Origin: Zonotrichia leucophrys gambelii
Taxonomy: Eukaryota > Chordata > Aves > Passeriformes > Passerellidae
Assembly: GCF_028769735.1 (NCBI RefSeq)
Contig: NC_088173.1
Location: forward strand, 7,461,038-7,525,037
Length of the DNA: 64,000 nt
Direction: 5' to 3'
The notes under the pieces are model-generated. The model was not told the DNA's origin. It saw nothing but the letters and a program-made list of their open reading frames with translations, and did not search any database. Both the position numbers and the translations under genes were made by a program. How positions within the stretch are numbered: the first letter of the stretch is position 1; the number at the start of each line of letters is the position of its first letter. Below, piece after piece: positions 1 through 13,800 of this stretch.

Positions 1-1000
1 CTCCTGGCCCAGAACAGGACAGCCCCAAGCATCCCACCATTTATCTGAGAGCATGGTCCAAATGCTCCTTCAACTGTCAGGCTTGGTGCTGTGATCATTT
101 CTCTAGGGAGCCTGTCCCAGTGCCAAACCATCTTCTAAGTGAAGAATATTTTTCTGATATCCAGCCTAAACCTCTCCTGACACAACTTGTGGCCATTCTC
201 TTGGGTCCTGTCACTGGTCACAAGGGAGAAGAGATCAGTGTCTGCCCCTTCTCCTCCCCTCCCAAAAAAGTTACAACTGCAGTGAAGTCTCTCCTCAGCC
301 TCCTCCAGACTGTACAGACCAAGTGCCCTCAGACATTCTTCATATGGATTCCCCTCCCCCTTCACCATCCTTGCTGCCCTCCTTTGGATGCTCCTGAATA
401 GCTTAATGTCTTTCTCACATTGTGGTACCCAAAACTGCCCACAATATTCAAGGTGAGGCCGCTCCAGAGCAGAGCACAGCAGGACAATCCCCTCCCTTGC
501 CTGGCTGGCCGTGCTGTGCCTGACACACCCAGGACACACCCATGGCCCTCCTGGCTGCCAGGGCACTGCTGGCTCATGTTCACCTTGCCATCAACCACAG
601 CTCCAAGGCCTCTTTCCACAGTGCTGCTTTCCAGCCTCTCATTCCCCAGTCTATACAGACAACCAGGGCTGTCCCATGCCAAGTGCAGAATCCCCGATGT
701 GCCCTTGTCAAACTTCAAATGGTTGGTGATTGCCCATCTCTGTAATCTGCAGGGCCTCTTTCTGCCCTTGAGGCAGTCAACAGCTACTCCCAATTTAGTA
801 TTTTGGGAAAGCTCATTTAGTATTCTTTCAATCCTGCATCCAAGTGTTTTATGAGCATGTTGAAGAATGCTGGGCCTAAAATGAAGCCCTGGAGAATTCC
901 ACTAATGACCAGTCATCAGCCTGATTAATCCCATTTACTACAACCCTTTCTACTTAAGATGGATCAGTAGAAGTAATTTTGAAAATTTACCCCAATTTTA
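1..1000 (-). mobile_element. CR1 LINE relic, antisense, cut by window edge
   Basis: The plus strand reads like the reverse complement of bird CR1 elements. Phrases typical of that family appear in the expected order: a 'cctgtcccagtgcc' block near 111-124, 'agtgaagaatatttttctgat' wording near 139-159, a 'ctcctcagcctcctccagactg' block near 291-312, 'gtcaacagctactcccaatttagtat' wording near 777-802 and a 'gggcctaaaatgaagccctgg' block near 871-891. The copy is old and has no intact reading frame, so open frames on either strand here are not genes. The left end lies outside the window. The right end fades out around 970-1145 and is uncertain. The sense strand of the LINE is minus. Confidence 0.85.
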
Positions 1001-2325
1001 TTAATGAAAATTTTTAGACACTAATGGTTGTTTAGAAGAAATCAGCTTGAGAAAAAAGAACTTAAGCTTGTTTTTCAGAAACTGCTAAGCATATGCCTTC
1101 CAGCTTCTGTTGAGAAAGACTTCATGCTGACTATCAAAATCAAGCAATTGGATTCACAGTTTTGGTCACTCAGTAATGTGTGGTCACTCAGTACAGCTGC
1201 TTTAAGCTCTACACCATGACTGATACCTGTAGGACAAACTTAGCAGTCCATGAAAACCAATGCACCCACAGCTGCTTGTTTGCCAATCCGGCTCCTGGGT
1301 TCCGCCGTAGGCAATTTCTCTGTTCTTCACAATGATGCCAGCTTAAACACAGCTGATCTCCTCCCTCATCAACCCACCACTGTCCTGCCATGCCACCCTG
1401 CCTTGTGCAGGTGTTCCTCCTGCCAGGCTGGGAAGCAGGTTAGGGAAGGGATCCAAGGAGGATTTCATCATGCAGCATATGACACATTTCATCTGCCTGC
1501 ACAGACACATTAAATGGAGTGCAAGGAGGCAGGAATGAAACCTGTGGGAGAGGCTGTGCAGAAGCTGTCCCAGAAATCTACCTCCCCACTCCCTTTTGCT
1601 TTGCTCCCTTTCTGCCAGCCCTGCCCATGGCACCACTTGCCCTCCCTGCCTGAAGCTGTGCTCCAAAGCCAGGAGAAGCTGCAGGCACAGACCTGGAGAG
1701 CAATTCAGGCTAGAGCAGCACGGCTGGAGCTGAAGCCATGGCTTGAAGAAGGAACAGCAGCATCTGCTGAAGCACCAGTGACTGAACAATCTCTCAGCTG
1801 TTTGGAGGGGGTAGGGGGATAACCCAAACTAAAGCCCTAGAGTGAAACAAAAAAATAATTCATTCTTTACAGGGCTTGCTTTATGCACCTATTTGCTACT
1901 TAGAGTATTTCAGAATTCACTGGGGAAATGGCATGCACGTTTGTCTCTACAGGCAACATAACTTCAGCATGGACAAAACAGTACGTTTCACAGAATTGTG
2001 GCAGAGAATCCTGAAAAACCACAAACCTCTTCACAACACTGCCTTACACTATATAATTTTTAATAAAAACAAATGTAAACAAACTCACTGTAGTGTGTCT
2101 CACTTTGTGAGCAATTGATGGCTGTCACAATACATGAAGTGACACTCTTTGCATTCCAGTCCAGCGTCAATACTACTTTTCACTCCCTGGTTTGATCAGC
2201 TGAGCTCTCATAGCCCATACTGCTGCTATCTTAACAGCTGGAAGTAGTTGTTAACTGTTAACAGCTTTAAAATATCCTTTTCTTTCCTAGGAATACCTCT
2301 TCATATGTCAAAAAAAAAAATCAGT
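1001..2325. other. Non-coding stretch, no gene recognised
   Basis: I see no exon with convincing splice sites or protein similarity. The first ~150 bases may still belong to the decayed CR1 on the left, since 'cttcatgctgacta' near 1121-1134 resembles CR1 wording. The rest is ordinary A/T-rich, probably intronic, sequence. Confidence 0.5.
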
Positions 2326-2688
2326 GGTTTATGTTAGGATTTTAGTTGATTAGAGATTGGAAAAGTACAAGGCTGTGGTTAATTCTAAGTCTTGCACTTG
2401 TAAGATAGTGTGTCTTTAGGCTTAGTTGTAGTATGATAACAAATAGTGAAAGAGACATGAGAAAAGAAGGATGTAACTCCTAAGGAATAGGGAAGAGCTG
2501 ATGTTGTAGTGCAGCCAATAGACGGTGTAAATTAAAGAATATTCATGAGCTTATTACTTGCTGTATAAGTGTCTGATGCTCTCTTCAATAAACGGAGCTT
2601 GCTGAACACTCATATTGAGTGTCTGAGTTTTCCCTGCACCCGACAAATGGCTCATCCCCGACAAACGGATCATTCTGCAACAGGTTTA
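2326..2688 (+). mobile_element. Solo LTR (351 bp) with 6-bp target site duplication, ERVK-like
   Basis: The LTR spans 2332-2682. It starts TGTTAGG and ends GCAACA, so it has the TG...CA ends of retroviral LTRs. The six bases ggttta are directly repeated on both sides, at 2326-2331 and 2683-2688. A 'tataag' box near 2563 lies about 20 bases before an AATAAA signal near 2588, and a short U5-like tail follows, which sets the plus orientation. A 6-bp duplication and a ~350-bp LTR fit class II (beta/alpha-like) avian endogenous retroviruses. No second LTR or internal region is present, so it is a product of LTR-LTR recombination. Class assignment is inference; the structure is read directly. Confidence 0.82.
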
Positions 2689-5600
2689 AATGGAACTACA
2701 AAATAAGACAAGGCTAGGATGCATAAGTAAAAGATGATGATTGGACTGCAAATGGTGATTATTATGAATAATCTACATTTTGTTATCTCTCTTCTTCTGA
2801 AATACATACAGATATATTTTGTTGGTAATCTGTCATATTGCATTCTGGGAAAAAGGCAGAACTTTAATAAGTAATTGACTTGGATATGTTATTTAACTAC
2901 TAAAGCTGACCAATTCTGTTTTATTGCCCTTCTAAAAATAAATTCGCAATCTTAAAGGTAATTGCAGAAGGAAGAATACTACCATAAACTGAACATATAA
3001 ACATTGTCCAAAAAAATTAAAATTCAGTATTAACTTTCAGACCAGCTTAATGCATACAAAACTTTAAGAGTTCCCATCACACAATCTCCCACTCAAAACA
3101 ATTCTACTGTTCTCAATAGTAAAAATTCTCTTTTTGTACTTAAGAAAAACATAATTATTATCCATCATATCTCTAGATCCCTAGAGTGCTGCATTACAGA
3201 GCACAAGAAGGATTCAAAGTTAACTATGATTTCAAATCTCAATACTGATAATGCTAATATATTTAATTTCTCTCTAAGTTACATTAACATGACATAAGAA
3301 TCAAAAAAATCCTTTTGACAAAATTGGGGGTAAAAAATAAAAACATCAGTAAATGTCTGCTCTTGGTTGCTACACTGAATTATCTCTGCTATGAAGATTT
3401 CAGCAGATTAGAACCAGTTTCCCAGGTCACTAGATCAGCCTTTGAATCTGCATTTGCTCACAGAAACCTGCCTTATTTGGGGTTATTTCCAAGTCAATGG
3501 CTCTAGAAACATTTCTGTTTGGCTCAGGATAAGTGAACCCTCACCTATTATTCTGAAAGTTCTTTTTCAGAATAGCAATACTTCATTAAGAAGCCCGAGT
3601 AACAGCCACATCTACCCTTAACAAACCCATATATCACTACTTTTCTTCATTAGAGTTTTAGACACTTCCTGCACATTTTCCCTGCCCCACTTCCCCCCAG
3701 CCACTCCTTTGTTCCCAGACCAACCCTCAGAACACGAAGCTGTTTGCATGACACATTGTTATCTTGTTATAAACACCTGTGGGAGTTTCAGGCTGACACC
3801 CAATGTAAACTTTTCACGATGTGACTGGTGCCAAGGAATTGCCCTGTTCCCTGCCAACCATAGTTACACAATAACAAAGACAATCTAATTTGCAGAGATG
3901 CTGAAGACTCAGAATTACGGCAGAAATCAGAAAGAGTTACAGATTCTCAGCTTTTCTGAGGTCAGAAAAACATCCTCGACTTTAAGTTTCAAAATATCTG
4001 CATCAGCTCAGGTTTCCCATCTTCCCATTGTACAATTATCAATCTGTACAGCCATGAAGTCACCATACACCTCCTCAAAACAAATGAAAACCGCTGTTCA
4101 GATGAGCCTTCTAAGTCAATATTGGTCCAAATGCACAAGGTACATCTTCACTTGTACACAGAGCTTCTTATGCATGCCACCTCTGCCAGTTTTCACTGGG
4201 GAAAACTGAGCCACCAAGTGATGTGGTAAGCTCAGGTGTTGCAACACTACCCACCCCACACATCTTCTGGTTCCCACTCCCAGCTCCCAGATTGTGTCTG
4301 TTTATTGAAACAATTAGTCACTGTAAGCCAGCTGGACTGTAACACCTTCAACATTCAAAAAGTTGAAAAAAAGGTATGAAAATCCCAGCACAAATTCTAG
4401 CGAGCAGAAAAGAGAAAGTGCATCCAGTCTGACCAGAGTTCCTCTCAGCCAAATGCAACAAGTAATTGTCACTTTTTAAGGCACAAATCTTTGCACCACA
4501 CATAGTCATGGAGGGGCTCACAAGACAAAAACACATTCTGAAAAACCTACTTATCACAATGATACAAAAGGAACATAGGAGGAAATATTGGTAGCTGAAA
4601 AGAAAAATGAAAGCAAGATGGAACAGTTTTCTGAGTTTCAACACCTCCTGATGGTAAAATGACCCTAGGAATTTGTGTCCTTCAGAGCAAAGTCTTAATG
4701 TTAAGCTGATGGCGATCAAGGCAGACAATCCCTCTAAGGAATAAACATCCTCAGCTTTCTGACTCGGAGTTCATACATCATGCACAACTGCTCTTTTTCA
4801 GATTTGGGACATATCAATCCAAACCCATGTCAACTCCAGATCTGGATACTTAACATTGAAAACGTACCTCCTAGGGCAGGAGACTGAAAAAAAAATTATA
4901 GAATATTCACTACTTCCATTTTTGAAAGTACCAATCAAAATGTCAGTTTTAAAAAGCCAATTGGTACCTTGTAATCCCTCCTCAAATCTGTACATTTCAG
5001 AATATTTTTCCTCCATTTTAATCAGTTCAGATCAGTTTACTGACCAAGCTCAGATTGTGCAAATGTCTGCAGTGGGGCAAGTGAAAATGCAGCCCAGAGC
5101 TCCTCTGGGTAGAGAGCAGAAACAGTGCAGAAGGAACAAGGAAAGGAGAACTCCGTACCCTTTTTTTTTCTGCTGGAGCTTCTGTTGCTTTACCATGAAC
5201 TGAGTTACATGTGAACATTTACATAAGTATCCAGCACAGGCTTATTTGAATAATTACAACTCAGTGTCAGCAAGGGTTGCAAAATACACTCTTGTATTGC
5301 CTTTTTGTCCCACATCTAAGGTTGCAAATTCAAACTCAAAAAAATAAAATACAACTGTTACTAATCCCTGTTCAAAATTTCACAGAAATACATTTCTGTA
5401 AATTTCACAGAAATGCAAATACAAAAGAAATATACTTTAGCAAAAATCTGTCATAATTTTAAAAATCAAATTCGGGGGAAATACTGTAATAATATACAAA
5501 ATGTATCATATCCAGAAAAAGGAGAAGTAAAAACATTAGGAAATATTTAGATTTACTTGATTTACTTTTGTCCCTCCTTTTTTTTTTTTTTTTTTAACAG

Positions 5601-8252
5601 CAGACTCTCAGAAACCACTTCCACCACTTCCATCTCATGCAAGTTTGGGGGTTTTTTTAACTGTGAAAAATGTAATTTGGGGGCACTAATTTCTAAGAGA
5701 TTTCAAAATTATAGCCAAAGGTTTGCAAAAGCTTCGTTTCTCTTTGAAAATCAGCCAAACAACAAATGGCTAATTTTATATACACAATCAAACCCTGCAA
5801 AAATAAAATTTATATTTGCCTGTATGAAATTTATGTTTAAAAGTAAACAGGCTAAGGGGCAACTCTGTGACAACTCTGACTGGAGATTCTGAGACCATGT
5901 GATACTGCAAAATATCCTTTATTCAGCTGGAAGGTACTCATGTACACACACAGAAGGAGCATTTTATCACAATCAGAACCAGTTTCCCAAAATTTCTTGG
6001 AAACAGGCTCACTGCATTTTACAAAACACATCGTTTGTTTCCTTTTGGCATTCTAGCTTAGGTAGTTGGGGCAAGTAAAGAAAACGATGACAAGTCATGG
6101 TCCCTCTTAGAGTCAGCTGGCATTGAGGTGTTTATCACACCAAACTGGAGCATCAACCACTGCAAAAGGGAAATGCACCCCAGAGAGTACACAGAACAGC
6201 TCAGGGAGCACCAAAAGGGTTTCTTTTCCCCTTACAACGATGATTTAGTAGAACAGGCATGTCCAGGTCTCCAAGTCATTTATAAACTCAGCTGCTGCTC
6301 CTTACTGGGATTGCCTGCAAGCCACACACTCCAGTTACTAAGTTATCCTTTCACAGCTTTAGAGGGCACCTTCTTCGCAACTAAATTATTCAGGAAATTT
6401 ATGAAACAAGAATTACATTATTACCATCCGTGATGAAGGAAATATGTTGACATGGGCATTTTTTACTTGAAATTATTTAGTATTAAGTTAGATTTAGCAG
6501 CACTATGAGATGCCATACAAAAGATGGACTGATCATTTTTCACTATCCTCATCAACTTCTTATATTTTTATTCATTCCTCTAGAGCTGAGTACTTCTAGT
6601 TGTTTTATTTTTCCCACAAAAAGCTTTGCAATATTTACAAATTTGCATTGACTATTTTGCCTTCAGTGTACTCAGACCAAAACTCTCTATCACTTGTAAC
6701 ATTCTCTGCTGCAAGACAATAAAGCTGAAAATTAGTCTGGGACATGGGAGAGCAAGGCACAAAAAAAAAGACTTTGAAACTTCAGTGTTTGATATTAACC
6801 CTTAAAAGGGAGACAGCAGATTTTCCTAGGTCCAGACTTTGTAACTCAGGTTTATTTTTATTCTAAATACCATGTATAAAGCAAAGTGAAAATAGCAAAC
6901 AATTTTCCACTGTCATCCAGCAGGTTTTGCCCTCTGTGGTGCTATCACCAGGACTTCAGGATGCTGCAAGGTTTGACTGTAGCTGGCACAATGAGGCAGA
7001 GCATAAAGAGAGTTGCTTAATTCACTTGTGCAGCATAAAGGTCTGGTGAAGAATATTGGCTTGGTTTACCTGTACAAATATAACTGACCCTCACCTGGCA
7101 GAGAAAAGGTAAAAGATAAAGTAAGAACAGGAAGGGAAGGACAGGTTCTGGACTGGGAAGAGGCATGAGGTGTACTGGTCCCTTTCACATGGTTGTGTAC
7201 CTTTGAAAGGAAACAATCTGCTTTATTCTGGCAAGTGTTTCCAAAATAAGCTTAAAGAGGGATGTGGAAGAGCTAACTCCAAACTGGCCTGGCATTGGTT
7301 TGGAGGAGCAGAAGCACCTCAAGAGCAGAGTGTATTTGCTTCACTTCCACACAGGCCAAGGCTACCCCGCCACCATCACCCCACTGGCCGGACACTCAGC
7401 AAAGCTGAGTGCTGCCTCGGCTTTTTCCAAAAATCCCCCACTGATGAGAAGGGAAGAGAAACAGTAACACCCACTTTCTAAAGAAACAGGCAAAGATGAG
7501 ATTTGGCAATGAAACAGAAAAATAAATGGGTGATGCTTGTGCAAAAGATTTTCCTACTTCTCCAGGAAGCTGAAGGTTTAGAGGGGTGGAAAAATAAAAG
7601 CACTATTAAATCAGAGGTTGAACCTAACTCTGTTAAGGAATCCTAAAGCTCACTGTCAAGTAGGACAATTGCTTTTGTACACAAAACTGCAAGTATGAGA
7701 AAAACAAATCAAATCTATAGGAAAGAAAAATATAAAAAGAAAATAGGTCAACAGTGCCTGAGGGTATCCTTCTTTCCAACTACCACAAAGGAGTCAGCTT
7801 AATTAACTTTCTTCACAATTTGAACTTGTCTTCTCAAATGTTATACAATCTCAGATAAGCATGTGATAGATTATACAAAAACAAGCTCAATTTATTTCAG
7901 CTGTTTTGACATGGTCTAACTAAGATACTGAAATACATACAAATTATGACTGTCTTTATGCACAGGGAATGACTAATACTTCCTGAGTTATTTCTCTTTC
8001 CAAACATTCCAAGATCTTTTTTCCCTAAACAACTGCTTGTTGTCCACCTACTAAAGAACTGCTTGATCTCCACATGCTAGACTCTGTGGAAGCTACACAG
8101 TAAGAAATGCTTCAACAAACATGAGAACTTTTGCTGAAGACAAAGCTGAGAAGCTGACTCAGATGATGAACTACTGGCCCATCCCACATGTCGACCAATG
8201 GATGTATTTACCTTCAAAGTAATTATTTTGAGGTAGTATTATAAGGTCAGTC
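2689..8252. other. A/T-rich non-coding stretch, probably intron
   Basis: I searched both strands for exons and found none I can support. Open frames are short and lack protein similarity. There is a long T run at about 5578-5596. On the minus strand a good splice-donor match, GGAG|GTACGT, sits at about 4862-4871, but no plausible exon precedes it. If the minus-strand gene starting near 15.2 kb is real, this stretch would be its first intron. Confidence 0.45.
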
Positions 8253-8338
8253 GATAAATGTTGCCTTTTCACACCTACTGAGCAACTGACTAGTCCCACC
8301 CGACAGGGCTCAGTAGGTGTGAAAAAGCAACATTTATC
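8253..8338. repeat. Near-perfect 31-bp inverted repeat, 24-base loop
   Basis: Arm 1 is 8253-8283 and arm 2 is 8308-8338. They are reverse complements except for one position (a C in arm 1 facing an A in arm 2). The loop is 8284-8307. The arms begin 'gataaatgttgcc' and end 'ggcaacatttatc'-like. The 86-base unit would fold into one long hairpin. It could be a palindromic MITE or a small hairpin RNA source; the sequence alone does not decide. Confidence 0.85.
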
Positions 8339-8646
8339 TATATCTAAATAATATGTCTAAAGTTACAGGTCAGAACTGCCTTCTGTGCAGGAAAAAACCA
8401 AGGCAGTGAGTGGGGAACAGAAAATATCCAAGTTCCATGTGTCACCTTTTCCCCATGTTGTTTTCACTAGGACACATCCCCTCTGCTACAAAACAAGCGC
8501 AGGAGATGGAACACAAAATGAACAACCATTTACATTTCAGCTGAGATGGTGTTCTGCCCTTCCCCTGCGTGGCAAAGCAGTGGTGTTGGCAAGGTCAGCC
8601 TGCTTATCTTGTGATTCCAGACTCTCTTACCCTGATATGCTGGATA

Positions 8647-9118
8647 GGTGTGCTTATTTTGGCTGGGGTAGAGTTAACTTTCTTCACAGTGGCTAATATG
8701 GAGCTGTGTTTTGAAACTGTGCTGATCACAGTGCTGATAATATAGAGATGGCTTTGTTATTGCTGGGCAGTGCTTGCACAGAGCCAGGACCTTTTCTGCT
8801 TCTTGTACTGCCACACTGGCAAGGAGACTGGGGATGCAAGGGAAATTAGGAGAAGACACAGCAGGGACAGGTGACTCAAATGACCAAAGGGATTATCCAC
8901 ACCAATGACATCACCTCTGTATACAAAGTGGGGGGAAGAAGGAGGAAGGGAAGACATTTGGAGCTATGGCATTTGTCTTCCCAAGAAACTGCTTTGCATG
9001 ATGTAGACCAGCTTTCCTGGGAATGGCTGGACACCTGCCTACCCACAGGAAGTGGTGAAAGAAACCCTTGCTTTTACTTGCATTTCAGCTACTTGCTAAT
9101 AAAGTCTCCCTACACAGG
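8647..9118 (+). mobile_element. ERVL-type LTR relic
   Basis: The sequence matches the common bird ERVL LTR in order. It has a 'ttttggctggggtagagttaa' start near 8656, 'cttcacagtggctaatatgg', then 'gttattgctgggcagtgcttgcacagagcc' wording at 8756-8785, 'gaccaaagggattatccacacc' wording near 8881-8902, 'gggggaagaaggaggaaggg', 'ggcatttgtcttcccaag' and an AATAAA-bearing 3' part near 9099. The end of the LTR is missing or decayed and I found no partner LTR or target duplication. It is a truncated or old solo LTR, plus orientation. Confidence 0.8.
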
Positions 9119-10680
9119 ACTGAAAAGCCAGGCTGTGACCTTGAAGAATTTCTTCTTCACATAGAGTGCACCCTAAGCAACAAGGAATACCAAAGAACTT
9201 CAGCTTCATTCATGTCAATATATAAGTATTAATTCAAGGGAAAAGTTTCTCACTGAATCTGAAAACAAACACAACTGACACACGGCTGTGGTCGTGTGTT
9301 TTCCCTTTCCTCTGGTTAATGCAAGGTAGTGAGCATCTCTAGCAAAGCAGCTTGTTATCTCTGCTCTCCTTGATATCAGATCTCAGATGCATTGAGGTGT
9401 TTCAACTGTTGCAAGTTAAACAGGGAATTGGACTTGCACTTGTGAGGAGTCACAAGACATTTATGGTATTAAGGAACAGCATTCAGCTCAAACTCTTTGA
9501 GACATCATGCAACACAGTCATTAATGCTTCACAGTACCTTACTGCACTCTGCTTATCCATGGTGAGACACAAGGATATTGGAGAATCAACCAAACATCAT
9601 CACAACATGGGCTACCATAATCCAGTCCCATTGAGGCCAAAATTACAAGAAGTAAAGCTAAGGCACTGCAAAGGTAAGATTTATAGTTAGGTCTCAGCTT
9701 TTCATGGGGAGTGCCTGCATCACATTGACTTTCAGAGTTAGCTTCAGGTTAAGAGATCCAGAAAAGTAACTAAACCAAATTGAGGGAATTTTGCTGCTTG
9801 CCCATGACTTTTACTTTTACTTTTCCCTCAGAAAGTTGCAATCCCGTTCATGGTTGGAGAGAGTGCCTTGGTGGGAAGAGAAAGCTGCTGTGGTGGCAAA
9901 GAGGCTGCCTGCACAGAGCGATGGCCTCCTCCCACTGCTCTCACACTCCACAGCCTTTCACCGTGCCATTCTCCCAAACTCCCTGCTATAAAACAGACCC
10001 TCACAGTTCATCTGACACTCTGGAGCTGTAAATATGTCTGCTTCCAACAACCGAACCTGCTATATTCAACCACTGAGGAGGACTGATTGCCAGCCGGCAG
10101 CTCTGAGGAGGAGGATGGTCCTCATGGCTGACCACAACAAAGCAAACTGAAACAGTCCAACCAGCCATGGGCTGAATGAAACAGCAAAATCACATGTGGC
10201 TACAGAATTAAACACGTAACAGATTAGGTGTAAGCAAGGAGAATTCAAGTTGCAATAGCAGTTTTGAACCAGCCACTCTTAATACTGGAGTGTTAGATCT
10301 CTTCATGTTAAAAAAAATATTATTTTAAGCATCTTTTGGATATTTTTTGGTAGAAATTTTAATTTCAAAAGATCCCAAAGTATATGTAAAATTATCAGTT
10401 TAGGAGATCTCTTCTGGGACAGAAAAGGGCCCATTCAGCTCAACTTACTTTGCACATCCCTTGAACTGGGTCACACAATTCAAAGCAGGAGAGTCCCCCC
10501 TCTTCTCCTCCTGCCATAGCACTGGAGACCACTGATGTGGCCTGCCACTTCAGCTGGGAAGAGATGCTCAGAATAAGAGTGGGGAGGCAGGGAAAACACA
10601 GTTATTTTTTCTGCCAGGATATGGAGCTTGCCCTGTGATATAAGACATCCTGTAATTCACAGGACAAGTAGCAACCTTGA
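9119..10680. other. Non-coding stretch, no gene recognised
   Basis: Small overlapping open frames at about 9780-10086 lie in three frames at once and show no protein similarity or splice structure. I see no further repeat that I can name. Confidence 0.45.
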
Positions 10681-10778
10681 ATATATTAATATATATATAT
10701 ATGAATATATACATATATATGAAGATCGATATATATATGAATATATATATATATGAAGAGATATATATATATATATAT

Positions 10779-10816
<38 letters not shown>
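10681..10816. repeat. Compound (TA)n / (GATA)n microsatellite
   Basis: About 100 bases of imperfect TATA repeats interrupted by 'gaa' and 'gaagag' are followed by about nine perfect GATA units (10781-10816). It is a simple tandem repeat that is likely length-polymorphic. Confidence 0.95.
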
Positions 10817-13800
10817 TCAACTTAATTATAATTATCTCACCTACCCAGTAAACTAGCACAGTGAATCTGACAAGATTTGTTCACAGGGCTGCCTAGGACA
10901 GATATACAATGTTTAACTAAAATGAAGGAGCAGATATCACCTGGGTCTGATGGTGAGTTATGTGGCTATCCTGTGGAGGGAAAAAAAAAAAACAAAGACA
11001 ACAAAGAGAACCTTTTTTTGTTTCATAAACATAAATGGCCAGGAGTTTGTCCCAGATTAGTGTACAGTGCACACTCTGGAAGTGCCCCTAGAAGGGCAGG
11101 GTCCCAGTGTTGTGGCCAGATCCTCTTTCAGAAGGAAGAATCCTGCTTCCTTTACTACCCAAAGCCATGCTTTTCTGCCCTACATTCAATTGAAAAGAAG
11201 GCCTAGATCTTACAAGTTAATCAGATCACAGCTTGCAATAGGCACAAGGCTGAACAAAACCCCTCCTCACAGGAAACTCAGCTGTGACCTACTTGAGCCT
11301 ACATGAAGCTGTACCCTATGTGTGGCAAAGTGGCACCCATTCACATATCTGCTGATAAGAGAAATGGAAATGAGAAAAAGCAGGAGTGCCAAGAAAGCCT
11401 TTGCTCAGGTCCCACATGCCTCAGCACACTACTTTTTTTTTTTTTTCCTTTTTTCCTGCATTTGTTTAATGTTGCACAGGATTTTTACCTTAAGAGCTGA
11501 AAGAGAGTAACCCAGTTGGCAGCTTGGTGCTTTGCTTCAGCAGAGGAGCTGTGACTGCTAGCATGGCCAAACACTTCTCCTTCCCCTCACCAAAACCTGA
11601 GTCCCACAGCTGATGGGAAACAGCTCTTGTACATCAGCTGTTGGCCAGGCTCAGACTCTCCTGGAGCAACTCCTCTCTCTGCTCCTGAAAACCCTGTCTC
11701 CTGCTCACACACAAAGGCAGGACCACACCACACTAAGCATGAGCTTTACTGAACTGCCCAGAATACAGGACAGCCATGCAACCAAGAGGTGTCTTTTCAG
11801 CAATATCATTTCCTCCTAAATGTTTGGGTATTGACCAAACCCAAGACAACTTCTAGGTGATGTCGTTCTTCCTAAGAAAGGTAAACCCTGCCCATGATGG
11901 ACAGACCTACTCTCAGGAGACTTCTGTAATTCTTCCCAAGATTTCACGACCCCATCTGAACACAGTGGTCACTTCACAGTACTTGTAAGAAATGTCTCTC
12001 TCTCCATCCCACCTCCATGCCCAGGAAATACAGAAAGATGCTCCCCTCCCCACAAAGCACCTTCTGCAATGAGACTGTTGTCACACTGGTATGTACTGCC
12101 TGTCTATTTTTCAAGGTTTTAGCTCACATGTTGTTTTCCCTGACTCTGAATCATAGCCCATGGGGCTGAGCCAGGCCAGGGGATGACTGAGAACTGCCAG
12201 AGCTGTAATGGCCACAGGGCAGTGCTCAGTTCCCCAGTTCCTCTTCTGCCACACCAGACAAAGAGCAGACGTGTCCACCCAAACACTTGTTTCCTTCACT
12301 TGCACACTGTTTTCTTTCCTAATGCTTTTTCCTTTAGAAAATACACTTAAAAAAACAGACCAGAAGCAGGAGAGCAGAATGCTCCTCTGCCTGAGGGCTG
12401 GCAGAGCAAACCAGTGATTTGCTGCTAGAAGTAAACTGCTCTATTAACAAAAATACATTTCTTGAGACCTGGCTGACCATTTGCTAAAACACTGGTGCAA
12501 TTTCATGGGTTTCTGGAGAGTTGTGTCCCACTATATCAGTAATACCTCTAATGCCTAGTGCTGCCATGAAGTCCTGGCCAGAATTAGAGTAAATTGGGCT
12601 GATCCCTCTGCAGTAAGGAGCAGCCGGTGTAGCGAGAGTCTTTCCCTTGCACTTTGCATAATGGGTATCAGCAGGTCATTTAATGAACTTCATCACTCTA
12701 ATTTCCATGGTGCAGCAACTGACTGACCATTGCCAACACTTTCCAGACAAGGTCCCGGTAATTCTGAGCAAATAGATGCATCTAGATAATAATAAAAATA
12801 TATGTAGCACAAAAAATATATGATACATGTCCTTCAGGAGCACATATGTAATTAGAAATATAAAAGGTCCACCACCTCAGGCTTTCTTCATTATGCCAAC
12901 CTGTACTCCACTATGTTTGAGTACTGTTTTCCATATTTTTCAGTTTTTATAGTTCCTTATATTATTTCTGCAAGAGAGTCATTGTAGACTGCTACAACCG
13001 ATCCTTTGCCATGCACAAATCTTCCTTTTCCAAAGAATAGTTCCAGGTTCGGCAGCAAGAAGGTAATAGGTTACTGAAAAAAAGTCAAACTAATCAAAAG
13101 TAAAAAAACATCTTGGACATCAATGGTTAACAAAGGCTAAAGACTGTTTTCCATGACCTTTGCATTGACAGCAGGCAGCACAGACTTCTATTGTCTAAGA
13201 AACAGAAAATGTTTTGCATATTTGAGGTATAAATATTTGTATGAAACTTACACTATTCTGCACCTTATCTTGGGCATCCAGTTTATAAGCTAACACAACA
13301 CAGAGGTAATCAAATATACAAGTTGCACCTATATTTGGTGAGGGGAAGACTTTTCTTGATGCTTCCAAGTAATTCTATTAAATTAACCAGTTCTCAATTA
13401 TTTTAACTTCATTACAGGTTATCACATATGGTGTTTCTGAATACAATGTTGTTTCGGGGCAAGATAAAAAAATACGGAACTAATATTGTTTTATCAGCTC
13501 TATTATTTTTCTCTCTTTCTATCTACTGTAAACAGCCTAAACACTACAATGCCAAATCCACAATGCCTACAGCTAAGCATTAAAATGTGATTTAACTTAG
13601 GACATAGTTCAAACCACCTCATAGTAAATGGTTTTAAAATATTTCAAAGACTGTAAAAAGCCTAGATTAACATTAAAAATATGTGGTATTCCTACAAATT
13701 TAGAAGGGTTAATAAAAGCAGGGCTGGCAGTTGATAACCAGAGTTCCTTCAAGACAGAGGTGTAACTGCCAGTATGGTTTTGATTTGCGCACCTATGAGA

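Noticed and set aside
120..854. Overlapping open frames on both strands near the left edge
   Set aside because: They fall inside a decayed CR1 element.
4862..5016. Minus-strand donor GGAG|GTACGT following an open frame, considered as a TEC exon
   Set aside because: The only nearby acceptor would give a 16-base exon, and the peptide does not resemble the TEC PH domain.
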